A stretch of 64,000 nt of DNA from Amycolatopsis sp. cg9. GTDB lineage: Bacteria; Actinomycetota; Actinomycetes; Mycobacteriales; Pseudonocardiaceae. Below are positions 8,943 to 17,777 of the stretch, piece by piece. The notes beneath the pieces are model-generated. The model was given only the letters and a program-made list of their open reading frames with translations, did no database searches and was not told the origin of the DNA. Numbering within the stretch: the stretch's first letter is position 1; each line of letters starts with the position of its first letter. Location: NCBI RefSeq assembly GCF_041346945.1, contig NZ_CP166850.1, positions 7,796,501 to 7,860,500 of the forward strand. Direction: 5' to 3'. A program made the translations under genes and the position numbers.

Positions 8943-10591
8943 CCACCCCGCTGCTCCGGCTCAAAGACCTCAACGTCACCTACGCGGTCGGCGACCAGGA
9001 CGTCCCCGCCGTCCGCGGCGTCGACCTCACCCTCGACCCCGGCGGCACCCTCGGCGTCGCGGGGGAGTCCGGCTCGGGCAAGTCCACCGTCGCGATGAGC
9101 GTGCTGCGGCTCCTGCCGCGCACGGCCAAGATCACCGGCGAGATCGTCCTCGACGGCGAAGACGTCACCGCCATGAAGTGGGGCCGCCTGCGCGCGGTCC
9201 GCTGGGCCGAGGCGTCGGTGGTGTTCCAGGGCGCCATGCACGCCCTCAACCCGGTCCGCAAGATCGGCGAGCAGATCGCCGAGCCGATCCGGCTGCACCC
9301 GCCCGCCGGCAAGACCCTCACCGACGCCGAGGTGGACGCCCGCGTCGCCGAGCTGCTCGCCCAGGTCGACCTGCCCCCCGGCCGGGCCGGCGCCTACCCC
9401 CACGAGCTGTCCGGCGGGCAGAAGCAGCGCGTCATGATCGCGATGGCACTGGCCTGCTCGCCCCGGCTGATCATCGCCGACGAACCGACCACCGCCCTCG
9501 ACGTCATCGTCCAGGCCCAGGTCCTCGCCCTGCTCTCGCGGCTGGTCGCCGAGCAGGACATCGGGCTGATCATGATCAGCCACGACCTGTCCGTGCTCGC
9601 CGCGACCTGTCAGCGGATCGCCGTGATGTACGACGGGGAGATCGTCGAAGAAGGCCCCAGCGCCGAGGTGATGGGGGCGCCGAAGCACGAGCACACCCGG
9701 GCGCTGGCCGCGGCGTTCCCGACCGTCGGCGACCCGGTGTCGCGCTTCGCTCCCGCCACCAGCAGCCCGCTGCCGCCCGAACCGGCGGACCGCGTCCCGG
9801 ACGGCGAGCCGCTGCTGGCCGCGGAGAACCTGCGCGTGTCGTTCCGCGACCGCACCGGCAAGCGGATCGACGCCGTCGCCGGGGTCGACCTCACGGTCTC
9901 GCGCGACGAGATCGTCGCGCTGGTCGGCCAGTCCGGCTCCGGCAAGACCACCCTCGCCCGCACCCTGCTCGGCCTCCAGAAACCCGACTCCGGCGTGGTC
10001 CGCTACGCCGGCAAGCCGGTGCCGGCGGGCGGCGCCGGGCTCAAGGCCTACCGGCGGCAGGTCCAGCTGGTCCTGCAGGACCCGACGAGCGCGCTGAACC
10101 CGGCCCACACGGTCTACGAGGCCGTCGCGGAGGGCCCGCGGATCCACCAGCTCGCCGACGAACGCGACGTCGTCCACCGGGCCCTGGAGGCCGCGGAGCT
10201 GCGGCCGGCGGAGAAGTACGCCGACCGCCTCCCGCACCAGCTCTCCGGCGGCCAGCGCCAGCGCGTCGTCATCGCCGGGGCGCTCGCGCTGGAGCCGTCG
10301 CTGCTGGTGGCCGACGAACCGGTCGCGTCGCTGGACGCGTCGGTCCGCGGCGAGATCCTCGGGCTGCTGCTGCGGCTGCGCCGCGAACTCGGCCTCGCCG
10401 CGCTGGTGATCACCCACGACCTGGGCCTGGCCTGGAACATCGCCGACCGCGTCGCCGTGATGTACCGCGGCGAACTGGTCGAAACCGGGACCGTGGAACA
10501 AGTCCTGCTCGACCCGCACCACGAATACACGAAGTCCCTGCTGGCCGCCCTGCCCGGCGGCACGGCCCAGCGCCGCACCGTCGAAACCTGA
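8939..10591 (+). CDS. Fused double ABC ATPase (DppD-DppF type)
   Basis: 550 aa holding two complete nucleotide-binding domains. Domain 1: Walker A GESGSGKST (about residue 42), signature LSGGQKQRV, Walker B LIIADEPTTALD. Domain 2 (from about residue 295): Walker A GQSGSGKTT, signature LSGGQRQRV, Walker B LLVADEPVASLD. Such fusions replace separate DppD and DppF and power peptide import. GTG start overlaps the permease stop (GTGA). Last gene of the four-gene transporter operon; the next gene starts 47 bp later. Confidence 0.94.
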   Translation: MTTPLLRLKDLNVTYAVGDQDVPAVRGVDLTLDPGGTLGVAGESGSGKSTVAMSVLRLLPRTAKITGEIVLDGEDVTAMKWGRLRAVRWAEASVVFQGAMHALNPVRKIGEQIAEPIRLHPPAGKTLTDAEVDARVAELLAQVDLPPGRAGAYPHELSGGQKQRVMIAMALACSPRLIIADEPTTALDVIVQAQVLALLSRLVAEQDIGLIMISHDLSVLAATCQRIAVMYDGEIVEEGPSAEVMGAPKHEHTRALAAAFPTVGDPVSRFAPATSSPLPPEPADRVPDGEPLLAAENLRVSFRDRTGKRIDAVAGVDLTVSRDEIVALVGQSGSGKTTLARTLLGLQKPDSGVVRYAGKPVPAGGAGLKAYRRQVQLVLQDPTSALNPAHTVYEAVAEGPRIHQLADERDVVHRALEAAELRPAEKYADRLPHQLSGGQRQRVVIAGALALEPSLLVADEPVASLDASVRGEILGLLLRLRRELGLAALVITHDLGLAWNIADRVAVMYRGELVETGTVEQVLLDPHHEYTKSLLAALPGGTAQRRTVET

Positions 10592-10638
10592 CACTGCGGG
10601 AACCCCGCCCGAGCGCGGTGTGTAATCTCCGAACGGAA

Positions 10639-12174
10639 ATGGCGACCACCACCGACCCCGCACAGACGCCCTCGGCCGGACTGGCCGAGCGGCTCCGCGT
10701 GCCCTCGCGATTCCCGTACCGCACGATCGCGATGGGCACCGTCGGGAGCACCCTGCTCATGCTCGCCGCGTTCGGCGCGGGCGGCATCCTGATCAAGGAC
10801 CCCGTGCTCGGCCATGGCCCGCTCTCGTGGATCCGCTACGGCCACGGGCGCATGCTCGCCAACGCCGTCCTCTACACCGGCTTCGGCCTCGTCGTGTGGG
10901 CCTGGGTCCGGCTCGGCCGCTACGTGCTGGCCGGCCGCATCGGCAGCCGCCCGATCCTGGTCGCCGCGGGCTGCTGGATGGCGCCGCTGCTCATCTCGCC
11001 GCCGCTGTTCACCCGCGACGTCTTCTCCTACCTCGGCCAGGGCGCCCAGCTGCTCTACGGGCTCGACCCGTACGCCAACGGCCCCGCCGAGCTCGACGTA
11101 CTGCCGAACGTCGTCCAGAACGTCCACCCGCTCTGGCAGACCACGCCGGCGCCGTACGGGCCGCTGTTCCTGCTGATCTCCAAGGGTGTCGTCGCCACCA
11201 CCGGCGACAACATGATCCTCGGCGTCATCCTGATGCGCGTCGTGCTGCTGGTGGGCCTGGCGGGCACGCTGTGGGCGCTCCCGCGGCTGGTCAAGCACCT
11301 CGGCGGCAAGCTCCCGGTCGCGCTGTGGCTCGCGGTGGCCAGCCCGATGATGGTGATCCACCTCTTCGGCGGCCCGCACAACGACCTGATGATGCTCGCC
11401 TTCCTCACCATCGGCGTCCTCGCCGCCCTGGAACGCAAGCACGTCGTCGCGGTGGTCCTGGTGACGATCGGCATGCTGATCAAGCCGACCGCCGCGATCG
11501 CCCTGCCGTTCATGGTGTGGATCTGGGCCAACCACCTCGAAGGCGAGTCGAAGGTCCGCAACTTCCTGCGCGCCGGCGCGGCGTCGGTGGGCCTGTTCCT
11601 GCCGGTGTTCGTCGCGGGCACGTGGATCTCGCTGGGCTCGCTGAACCTGGGCTGGTGGTCCGGGCTCAAGGCGCCCCAGCTGATCGCGAACTGGCTCAAC
11701 ATCCCGACCGGCATCGGCGAGGTGTTCTACAACCTGGTCCACCTCGTCGTGGACGTCCAGGTCTCGCCGTTCGTGACGGTCGCCCGCGCCGCGGGCATGC
11801 TCCTGCTGATCGCGTTCGGCGTCCGCCAGTGGTGGCTCGGCCGCGGCGGCGGCACCGAGGCCGTGTACCGGGCGGGCATCTCGCTGCTCGCGGTGGCGAT
11901 CCTCATGCCGCCCACCCTGCCGTGGTACCTGACCTGGGGTTTCGTGCTGCTGTCGGCGTTCAAGTGGCAGCCCCGCCACCTCGCCCTGGTGGTGGCGGTG
12001 TCGGTGTTCGTGACACTGGTCTACTACCCGACCGGCGAGCAGGCCCTCTACGACTGGTGGTTCATCGCCCTGGTCGTGGTGGCCAGCCTGTACTCGGCGG
12101 CGTCACTGCTGCGCCCGGACCCGCTGGGCATCATCGACGCCTGGCGCCGCCCGGAGAAGTTCCTCCGCGACTAA
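10639..12174 (+). CDS. mptB: Polyprenol-phosphomannose-dependent alpha-1,6-mannosyltransferase (MptB-like)
   Basis: 511 aa, about 12-13 membrane helices, GT-C topology. The first extracellular loop after FTRDVFSYLGQGAQ carries the D-containing motif expected for GT-C enzymes. MptA/MptB enzymes use lipid-linked mannose to build the alpha-1,6-mannan core of lipomannan outside the membrane in Corynebacteriales and relatives. Assignment to MptB is by overall resemblance (RDVFSY, GPHNDLMM, LIKPTAAIALPF). ATG 10639 is the only start before helix 1. The 3' end overlaps the convergent F420 oxidoreductase gene by 4 bp. Confidence 0.82.
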   Translation: MATTTDPAQTPSAGLAERLRVPSRFPYRTIAMGTVGSTLLMLAAFGAGGILIKDPVLGHGPLSWIRYGHGRMLANAVLYTGFGLVVWAWVRLGRYVLAGRIGSRPILVAAGCWMAPLLISPPLFTRDVFSYLGQGAQLLYGLDPYANGPAELDVLPNVVQNVHPLWQTTPAPYGPLFLLISKGVVATTGDNMILGVILMRVVLLVGLAGTLWALPRLVKHLGGKLPVALWLAVASPMMVIHLFGGPHNDLMMLAFLTIGVLAALERKHVVAVVLVTIGMLIKPTAAIALPFMVWIWANHLEGESKVRNFLRAGAASVGLFLPVFVAGTWISLGSLNLGWWSGLKAPQLIANWLNIPTGIGEVFYNLVHLVVDVQVSPFVTVARAAGMLLLIAFGVRQWWLGRGGGTEAVYRAGISLLAVAILMPPTLPWYLTWGFVLLSAFKWQPRHLALVVAVSVFVTLVYYPTGEQALYDWWFIALVVVASLYSAASLLRPDPLGIIDAWRRPEKFLRD

Positions 12175-12575
12175 CCGGTCCAGCCACGCCAGGTGTGGAC
12201 GGTCGTCACCACCACCGCGTGCTCCGGCGGCCGCTCCGCGTACTGCGGGTACTTCGCCACCAGCCACGACACCGGCTCCGCCCGCTCGGCGTCCGGCCGG
12301 ATCCGCGCGGTGCCGTCCGCCCGCGCCCACCACAGCTGTGCCCAGTCCTCGGCGTAGCCGTCGGCCAGGAAGCACACCGCCGGGTTCTCCGCGATGTTGC
12401 GCAGCCGCCGCAGCGACGTCGTCGACTTCGGTTTGTGGTCCACGGCGAACACCACCTCGTCGCCGCGCACCGCGAACGTCACCGGCACCAGGTGCGGCAC
12501 CCCGGCCGCCGACACCGTCGCCAGCCGCGCGACCCGCGCCGCGGCGAACCGCTCCCGGGCGTCTTCGGGGGTCAT
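12171..12575 (-). CDS. PPOX-class F420-dependent oxidoreductase (TIGR03668 type)
   Basis: 134 aa, split beta-barrel flavin/F420-binding fold of the pyridoxamine-oxidase-like superfamily (RVARLATVSAAGVPHLVPVTF opening, then FAVDHKPKS and RRLRNIAENPAVCFL). Family members use reduced coenzyme F420, or bind FMN, to reduce small molecules in actinobacteria. ATG 12575 overlaps the stop of the LD-carboxypeptidase by 4 bp, so it is the third gene of an operon S9 peptidase, LD-carboxypeptidase, oxidoreductase. Confidence 0.85.
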   Translation of the reverse strand: MTPEDARERFAAARVARLATVSAAGVPHLVPVTFAVRGDEVVFAVDHKPKSTTSLRRLRNIAENPAVCFLADGYAEDWAQLWWARADGTARIRPDAERAEPVSWLVAKYPQYAERPPEHAVVVTTVHTWRGWTG

Positions 12576-13471
12576 GTCAGCGCGGGGGAGTCGAACGTCA
12601 GCGTCCCCAGGTCCGCGTCCAAGGCCACCGGCACGCGCAGCGGCAACGTCGGCGACGACGCCACGTGCCCGAACCCGAACTCCTCGACCACCGGCACCCC
12701 CAGCGGCCCCAGCCGGTCCAGCACCAGCGAACGCACCTCCGCCGGGTCGCCGCACGCCGCCCACGAGCCCAGCACGATGCCCCGGACGCCGTCGAACCAG
12801 CCGCTGCGCAGCAGCTGCGTCAGCATCCGGTCCAGCCGGTACACGCTCTCGGTCACGTCCTCCAGCAGCACCACCGCGTCCCGGGCCGAACCCTGCTCCG
12901 GGGTGCCGAGCCCGGACGCCAGCAGCGACAGGTTCCCGCCCGTCAACGTCCCCGACGCCCGGCCCGGCACCAGGGCGGCGCCACCGCGGACCACCAGGTT
13001 CCGCTCCGGCTCGAACAACGCCCGCCGCAGGTGCTCCACGGCGAAGTCGTCGAACAGCACGCTCGCCGGCATCGGGGAGAACAAACTGGACAGTCCCAAG
13101 TGGACGTCCACTGCGCGGTGCAATGCCGTCACGTCCGAAGATCCGGCCAGCACCTTCGGGCCCGCGTCCCGCAACGCCGCCCAGTCCACCAGGTCCAGCA
13201 CCCGCTGCGCCCCGTACCCGCCGCGCGCCGCCAGCACGCAGCGCACGCCCGGGTCCAGCCACGCCTCGGTGAACTCCGCCGCCCGCGCCGCGTCCGAACC
13301 CGACAGGTAGGGCGGCGATCCGGGCGAAGCACGCACGCACGGCCCGACCCGCACCTCGACGCCCCAGCCGCTCAGCACCGGGAGTGCCTTCTCCAGCAGG
13401 TCCGCCGGCACCGGCCCGGCCGGGGCGACCAGGGCCAGCGTGTCGCCGGCCCGCAACCGCGGCGGCCTCAC
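12572..13471 (-). CDS. LD-carboxypeptidase (peptidase family S66, LdcA/MccF-like)
   Basis: 299 aa from GTG 13471, which overlaps the upstream S9 peptidase stop (GTGA). Motifs: LALVAPAGP near the N-terminus, RGGYGAQRVLDLVDW (substrate loop) and GSSDVTALH (nucleophile Ser in the GxSDxT context, about residue 112). The C-terminal part has LEDVTESVYRLDRML with the catalytic Glu and GFGHVASSPTLPLRV with the His. The family cleaves the L-Lys/D-Ala (or mDAP-D-Ala) bond of muropeptides, or related amide bonds, in cell-wall recycling. Confidence 0.9.
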   Translation of the reverse strand: MRPPRLRAGDTLALVAPAGPVPADLLEKALPVLSGWGVEVRVGPCVRASPGSPPYLSGSDAARAAEFTEAWLDPGVRCVLAARGGYGAQRVLDLVDWAALRDAGPKVLAGSSDVTALHRAVDVHLGLSSLFSPMPASVLFDDFAVEHLRRALFEPERNLVVRGGAALVPGRASGTLTGGNLSLLASGLGTPEQGSARDAVVLLEDVTESVYRLDRMLTQLLRSGWFDGVRGIVLGSWAACGDPAEVRSLVLDRLGPLGVPVVEEFGFGHVASSPTLPLRVPVALDADLGTLTFDSPALT

Positions 13472-15384
13472 CGGGACAGCTCCAGCCGCGCCACGCCCGG
13501 TGTCTCGAAGCCCAGCACCTGGCCGTAGAACGACAGCTCCGCCTCCAGCGCCGCCACGATCGTCTCCGCCTGCCGGAACCCGTGCTGCTCGCCCGGGAAC
13601 CGCTGGTAGGCGTAGGGGATCCCGCGGCCGGCCAGCCCGGCCACGAACCGGTCCGCCTGCTCCGGCGGGCAGATCCGGTCCTCCAGGCCCTGCTGGAACA
13701 GCACCGGCCCGGCCAGCGCACCGGCGTTCGCCAGCGGCGACCGGTCGACGTACCGCTGCCGGGCCGAGGGCAGCGGCCCGACCAGCCCGTCCAGGTACCG
13801 CGACTCGAAGTCGTGCGTGTCGCCCTCGGTGCCGGTCCACCCGGCCAGGTCCAGCACCGGGTACATCACCGTGCCCGCCCGGTACGTCTTCGTCGTGGTC
13901 AGCGACGCCGCCGCGGTGAACCCGCCCGCGCTGCCGCCGCGGATCCCCAGCCGGTCGCCGTCGGCGAGCCCGGCCGCCACCAGCGCCTCGGCCACCGCGA
14001 CGCAGTCGGCCACGTCCACCACGCCCCACTGCTCGCGCAGCCGCTCCCGGTAGGCCCGCCCGAACCCGGTCGACCCGCCGTAGTTCACCGCGGCCACGCC
14101 GATGCCGCGGCTGGTGAAGTAGGCGATCTCCAGGTCCAGCACGGGGAAGTGCTGCCCGGTCGGCCCCCCGTGGACCTGCACCAGCAGCGGCGGCAGCTCA
14201 CCTTCGGGCGCCGAAAAATCCGGGTTCGCCGGCCGGTACAGCACCACCGGGACCTCGTCGCCGGCCGCCGTCGTGATCACCCGCTCCTGCGGCACCGGCA
14301 GGTACTCCGCCGGCAGCTCCGGCTGCGGTGTCAGATCCGTCACGACCGAGCCGGCCAGGTGCACCACCGCGGCTTCCCGCACCGGGCCCGCGGCCACCCC
14401 CACGAACCCGTCGCCGACCGCGGCGAACCCGCTCGACGACCACGCCGTCAGCTCCTCGCCGAGCGGCGTCACCGAGCCGTCCGCCTCGTCGAGCACCGCC
14501 AGCCGGCCGCCCGCCAGCACCGCGTACCGCCCGCCGCCGAGCGGGGCGAACCAGCGCGAACCCGCCTTCCACAGCGGCCCGCCCAGCTCCCGCTCGACCG
14601 GCGCCAGGTTCACCACCGACCCGTCGAGGCCGACCCGGTGCAGGTTCCACCAGCCGTCCGGGTCCAGCAGCGCCAGCAACGCCGCCGGCGTCTCCCACTC
14701 GACCTGGCACACCGAGACGTCCGCGCCGCCGGCCAGCACCTCGTGCGGCCCGAACGAGCCGTCCTCGGCCACCGGGGCCACGCACAGCTCGGTCCCGTCC
14801 CACGGCATGGCCGGGTGGTCCCAGCCGAACCAGGCCGCGTGCCGCCCGTCCGGCGACAGCTTCGCGACGGTCAGGAACCGGTGGCTCGCGGCCAGCACCC
14901 GCTCGCCGCCGCCGGACAGCGCGATCGCCACCAGCGCCCGCTCGACGTCGGTCGGCCGCGGCCCGGTGCTGCGTTCCCGCACCGCCCAAACCTCACCCGG
15001 CCGCCCGGCCCGCAGGTCGCCGTACCGCACGCCCTGGGGCTCCGCGGGCTCCGGTGTCAGCGGCACCACACCGGTTTCGCTCAGCGCGTAAACCCGCTGA
15101 TCCGCCCAGTGCGTGAACACCACCACACCACTCGCGACCGCCCACGGCCGGCCGCCGTACTCGTGCAGCCGGTTGCGGACGTTCCACGGCGCCGGCAGGA
15201 CGTCCTCGGTGCCGCCGGGAACGGCTTTCACCAGCGCGACCCGGCCCTGCTCACCGGGCCGCGCCTCGGCCCACCACACCTCGTCCCCGACGACGTCGAG
15301 CCACTGCGGGCCGCCACCGGCGGCGGCCACCTCGGCGGCGGTGATGGGCGAAGACCAGGTTCCGTACGGCGAGATCCGAGACAC
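13468..15384 (-). CDS. Prolyl oligopeptidase family (S9) serine peptidase
   Basis: 638 aa. An N-terminal beta-propeller-like region (about 1-370) precedes an alpha/beta hydrolase domain. The catalytic triad can be read: Ser in RGGSAGGF, Asp in GLEDRICPP, His in GEQHGF. An oxyanion loop lies at VQVHGGPTG. Cytoplasmic by lack of a signal peptide. First gene of a three-gene operon with the LD-carboxypeptidase and F420 oxidoreductase. Acts on short peptides; exact specificity unknown. Confidence 0.93.
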   Translation of the reverse strand: MSRISPYGTWSSPITAAEVAAAGGGPQWLDVVGDEVWWAEARPGEQGRVALVKAVPGGTEDVLPAPWNVRNRLHEYGGRPWAVASGVVVFTHWADQRVYALSETGVVPLTPEPAEPQGVRYGDLRAGRPGEVWAVRERSTGPRPTDVERALVAIALSGGGERVLAASHRFLTVAKLSPDGRHAAWFGWDHPAMPWDGTELCVAPVAEDGSFGPHEVLAGGADVSVCQVEWETPAALLALLDPDGWWNLHRVGLDGSVVNLAPVERELGGPLWKAGSRWFAPLGGGRYAVLAGGRLAVLDEADGSVTPLGEELTAWSSSGFAAVGDGFVGVAAGPVREAAVVHLAGSVVTDLTPQPELPAEYLPVPQERVITTAAGDEVPVVLYRPANPDFSAPEGELPPLLVQVHGGPTGQHFPVLDLEIAYFTSRGIGVAAVNYGGSTGFGRAYRERLREQWGVVDVADCVAVAEALVAAGLADGDRLGIRGGSAGGFTAAASLTTTKTYRAGTVMYPVLDLAGWTGTEGDTHDFESRYLDGLVGPLPSARQRYVDRSPLANAGALAGPVLFQQGLEDRICPPEQADRFVAGLAGRGIPYAYQRFPGEQHGFRQAETIVAALEAELSFYGQVLGFETPGVARLELSR

Positions 15385-15460
15385 CCCCAGAGGCTAGCGG
15401 CCCGCGAAGGTGGGGCGGCGGATGCCGATCATGCGGGGGTGGCCTAGGGTCGACAGTGCT

Positions 15461-16036
15461 ATGTCTCGCGTAATCCACGTCTTCCGCCAGCCGGATCGGT
15501 TCGTCGCCGGCACCGTCGGCGAGCCCGGCGATCGCACGTTCTACCTCCAGGCTTCCGAGGACGTGCGCACCATCAGCGTCACCATCGAAAAGCAGCAGGT
15601 GGTCGTCCTCGCGGAGCGCCTCAGCTCACTGCTCGAAGAGGTCGCCAGCCGCTTCGGCGCCGACGTACCCGACGACGTCCCCGAGGACCTCGTCGACGTC
15701 GACCCCCTCACCGTGCCGGTCGAGGAGGAGTTCCGCGTCGGCACCATGGGCCTGGGCTGGGACGCCGACAGCAGCGCCGTCGTCATCGAGCTGCTCGCCA
15801 TCACCGAAGGCGAAGTCGACGAAACGGTCGTGCTCGACGACACCGAGGAGGGCCCGGACGCCGTCCGCGTCTTCCTCAGCCCGGCCGCCGCCCGCGCCTT
15901 CGCCGAGCGCGCCGACCGCGTCGTCAACGCCGGCCGCAAACCGTGCCCGCTGTGCGGGGAGCCGCTCGACCCGGCCGGCCACATCTGCCCGAGGCAGAAC
16001 GGCTACCGGCGCGAGACCGACGCGGGCGAAGACTGA
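15461..16036 (+). CDS. DUF3090 family protein (TIGR03847)
   Basis: 191 aa, conserved actinobacterial family without known function. The opening MSRVIHVFRQPDRFVAGTVGEPG and the C-terminal zinc-like knuckle CPLCGEPLDPAGHICP are typical. Acidic overall. ATG 15461 was chosen because family homology begins there. The next gene starts 2 bp after the stop, so the two form an operon. In relatives (as I recall) this family sits beside the SCO1664 family, a phosphomutase and mshC; only the SCO1664 member is seen here. Confidence 0.88.
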   Translation: MSRVIHVFRQPDRFVAGTVGEPGDRTFYLQASEDVRTISVTIEKQQVVVLAERLSSLLEEVASRFGADVPDDVPEDLVDVDPLTVPVEEEFRVGTMGLGWDADSSAVVIELLAITEGEVDETVVLDDTEEGPDAVRVFLSPAAARAFAERADRVVNAGRKPCPLCGEPLDPAGHICPRQNGYRRETDAGED

Positions 16037-16038
16037 CC

Positions 16039-16854
16039 ATGGCCGCCACCCCCGCGGCGCAGCCCGACCCCGCCGACCCGGCCTCCCGCGACCTGGTCAC
16101 CCACGGCCGCATCGACGTCGAAGGCCGGCTGGTGGACGCCTCCAACGTCACGCTGTTCTGCGCCATCGAGCTCGACGGCGTCACCGGCCGGGTCGTGTAC
16201 AAGCCGGTGTCGGGGGAACGGCCGCTGTGGGACTTCCCCGACGGCACGCTGGCCGGCCGCGAAGTCGCCACCGCGATCATCGCCGACGCCACCGGCCTCG
16301 GCGCGATCCCGCCCACCGTGCTGCGCGACGGGCCGTTCGGTCCCGGCATGGTCCAGCTGTGGGTCGAGACCACCGAGGACGACCTCGTCGAGGTCCTCCC
16401 GCCCGCCGACCTGCCCGAGGGCTGGCGCCCGGTCCTGCACGCCCACGACCGCGACGGCGAGCCGGCGGTGCTGGCCCACGCCGACCACCCCGGGCTGCGC
16501 GACCTCGCCGTGCTCGACATCGTCGTCAACAACACCGACCGCAAGGGCGGGCACCTGCTGCCGGGCGTCGACGGCCGCGTCTACGGCGTCGACCACGGCA
16601 TCTGCCTGCACACCGACCCGAAGCTGCGCACCGTCCTGTGGGGCTGGATCGGCGAGCCGGTGCCGCCGGACACCGTCGAGAAGCTCCGCAAGCTGCGTTC
16701 GGAGCTCGACGGCGGTCTCGGCGAGACCCTGGCCGAGCACATCACCGGGTTCGAGATCCGCGCGCTCGCCGAACGCACCGACCTGCTGCTCGCCGAAGGG
16801 ATCTTCCCCGAGCCGGGCGACGACTGGCGCGCCATCCCGTGGCCCCTGTTCTGA
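16039..16854 (+). CDS. SCO1664 family protein (TIGR03843)
   Basis: 271 aa. The family is distantly related to phosphatidylinositol 3/4-kinase folds: VVYKPVSGERPLWDFP resembles a nucleotide-binding lysine region, and LDIVVNNTDRKGGHLL plus GVDHGICLH resemble the catalytic and metal loops (DxxxxNxD and DHG). Function not established. Starts 2 bp after the DUF3090 gene and overlaps the next gene by 16 bp. Probable constitutive operon member. Confidence 0.86.
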   Translation: MAATPAAQPDPADPASRDLVTHGRIDVEGRLVDASNVTLFCAIELDGVTGRVVYKPVSGERPLWDFPDGTLAGREVATAIIADATGLGAIPPTVLRDGPFGPGMVQLWVETTEDDLVEVLPPADLPEGWRPVLHAHDRDGEPAVLAHADHPGLRDLAVLDIVVNNTDRKGGHLLPGVDGRVYGVDHGICLHTDPKLRTVLWGWIGEPVPPDTVEKLRKLRSELDGGLGETLAEHITGFEIRALAERTDLLLAEGIFPEPGDDWRAIPWPLF

Positions 16855-17726
16855 TCGACGCCGCCGCCCGGGCGCGGCTCGTCGGCCGTTTCGGCGCCGA
16901 ACTGGCCGAACCCTGGTGCGACAGCTTCCCGGACCTGGTCGCCCGCCTCGGCGCGAAGTGGGGCCTGACCGTCCGCGAGGCCCGGCCCGGCAACACCGGC
17001 CGCACCCTCCTGTGCACGGGACCGGGTGGCGACCTGCACGTCCTCAAGCTCACGCCGGACCACGACGTCGCCCGGCTGGAGTTCGCCGGCCTGCGCGCCT
17101 GGGCCGGCTGCCCGCGGGCCGTGCAGGTCCTCGACACCGACCTCGACGCCGGCGCGATCCTGCTCGAAGGCCTGGTCCCCGGCACCGAACTGCGCGGCCG
17201 GGACGTTCCGTGGCCGGAGATCGGCGCGCTGCTCACCGAGCTGCACGGCGTCGCGCCCCCGACCGACCTGCCGCCGCTGACCGACCGGGTGACGTTCATG
17301 TACGACATCACCGAGCGCACCGTCCCCGGTTCCGCGGCCGAGCCGTACCTGACCCCGGAACTCCTCGCGCGGGCCCGGGCGCGCGCGATGGCGCTGGCCG
17401 GGGCCGGACCGGTCGCGGTCGTGCACGGCGACCTGCACCCGGGCAACGTCCTCGACGCCGGTCCGGGCCGCGGCCCGGTCGCCATCGACCCGCGGCCGAG
17501 CGTCGGCGACCCGGCCTTCGACCTCGCCGACTGGCTCTACCTGCCCCTGGCCGCGGGCGGCACACTGGACGACGGCCTCGAGGCGCTCCGGCCGCACCTG
17601 CCCGGCCTCGACGCCGCCCGCGCCCGCGCGTGGTGCGCGGCGCTGGCTCCGCTGGCCGCCCACGCGCCGCTGCGCCGGGGCGAGCGCACGCCGTTCACCG
17701 ACGTGCTGCTGGAACTGGCCCGCTGA
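16839..17726 (+). CDS. Aminoglycoside/hydroxyurea-type phosphotransferase (APH family)
   Basis: 295 aa from GTG 16839, overlapping the previous gene by 16 bp. Kinase-like fold: VLKLTPD (ATP-site Lys), the Brenner motif VVHGDLHPGNVL (catalytic Asp and Asn), then VAIDPRPSVGDPAFDLADWL (metal Asp). The pattern WCDSFPDLV at the start and the DPRP motif fit the APH(6)/hydroxyurea phosphotransferase group. Substrate could be an antibiotic or a metabolite; its position in a conserved housekeeping operon argues against a dedicated resistance gene. Confidence 0.85.
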   Translation: MAPVLIDAAARARLVGRFGAELAEPWCDSFPDLVARLGAKWGLTVREARPGNTGRTLLCTGPGGDLHVLKLTPDHDVARLEFAGLRAWAGCPRAVQVLDTDLDAGAILLEGLVPGTELRGRDVPWPEIGALLTELHGVAPPTDLPPLTDRVTFMYDITERTVPGSAAEPYLTPELLARARARAMALAGAGPVAVVHGDLHPGNVLDAGPGRGPVAIDPRPSVGDPAFDLADWLYLPLAAGGTLDDGLEALRPHLPGLDAARARAWCAALAPLAAHAPLRRGERTPFTDVLLELAR

Positions 17727-17777
17727 CCGGCGTGGCACGACCCCTCCGGGTGCCTCGGCGCACTAGGTTGCCTGGTC

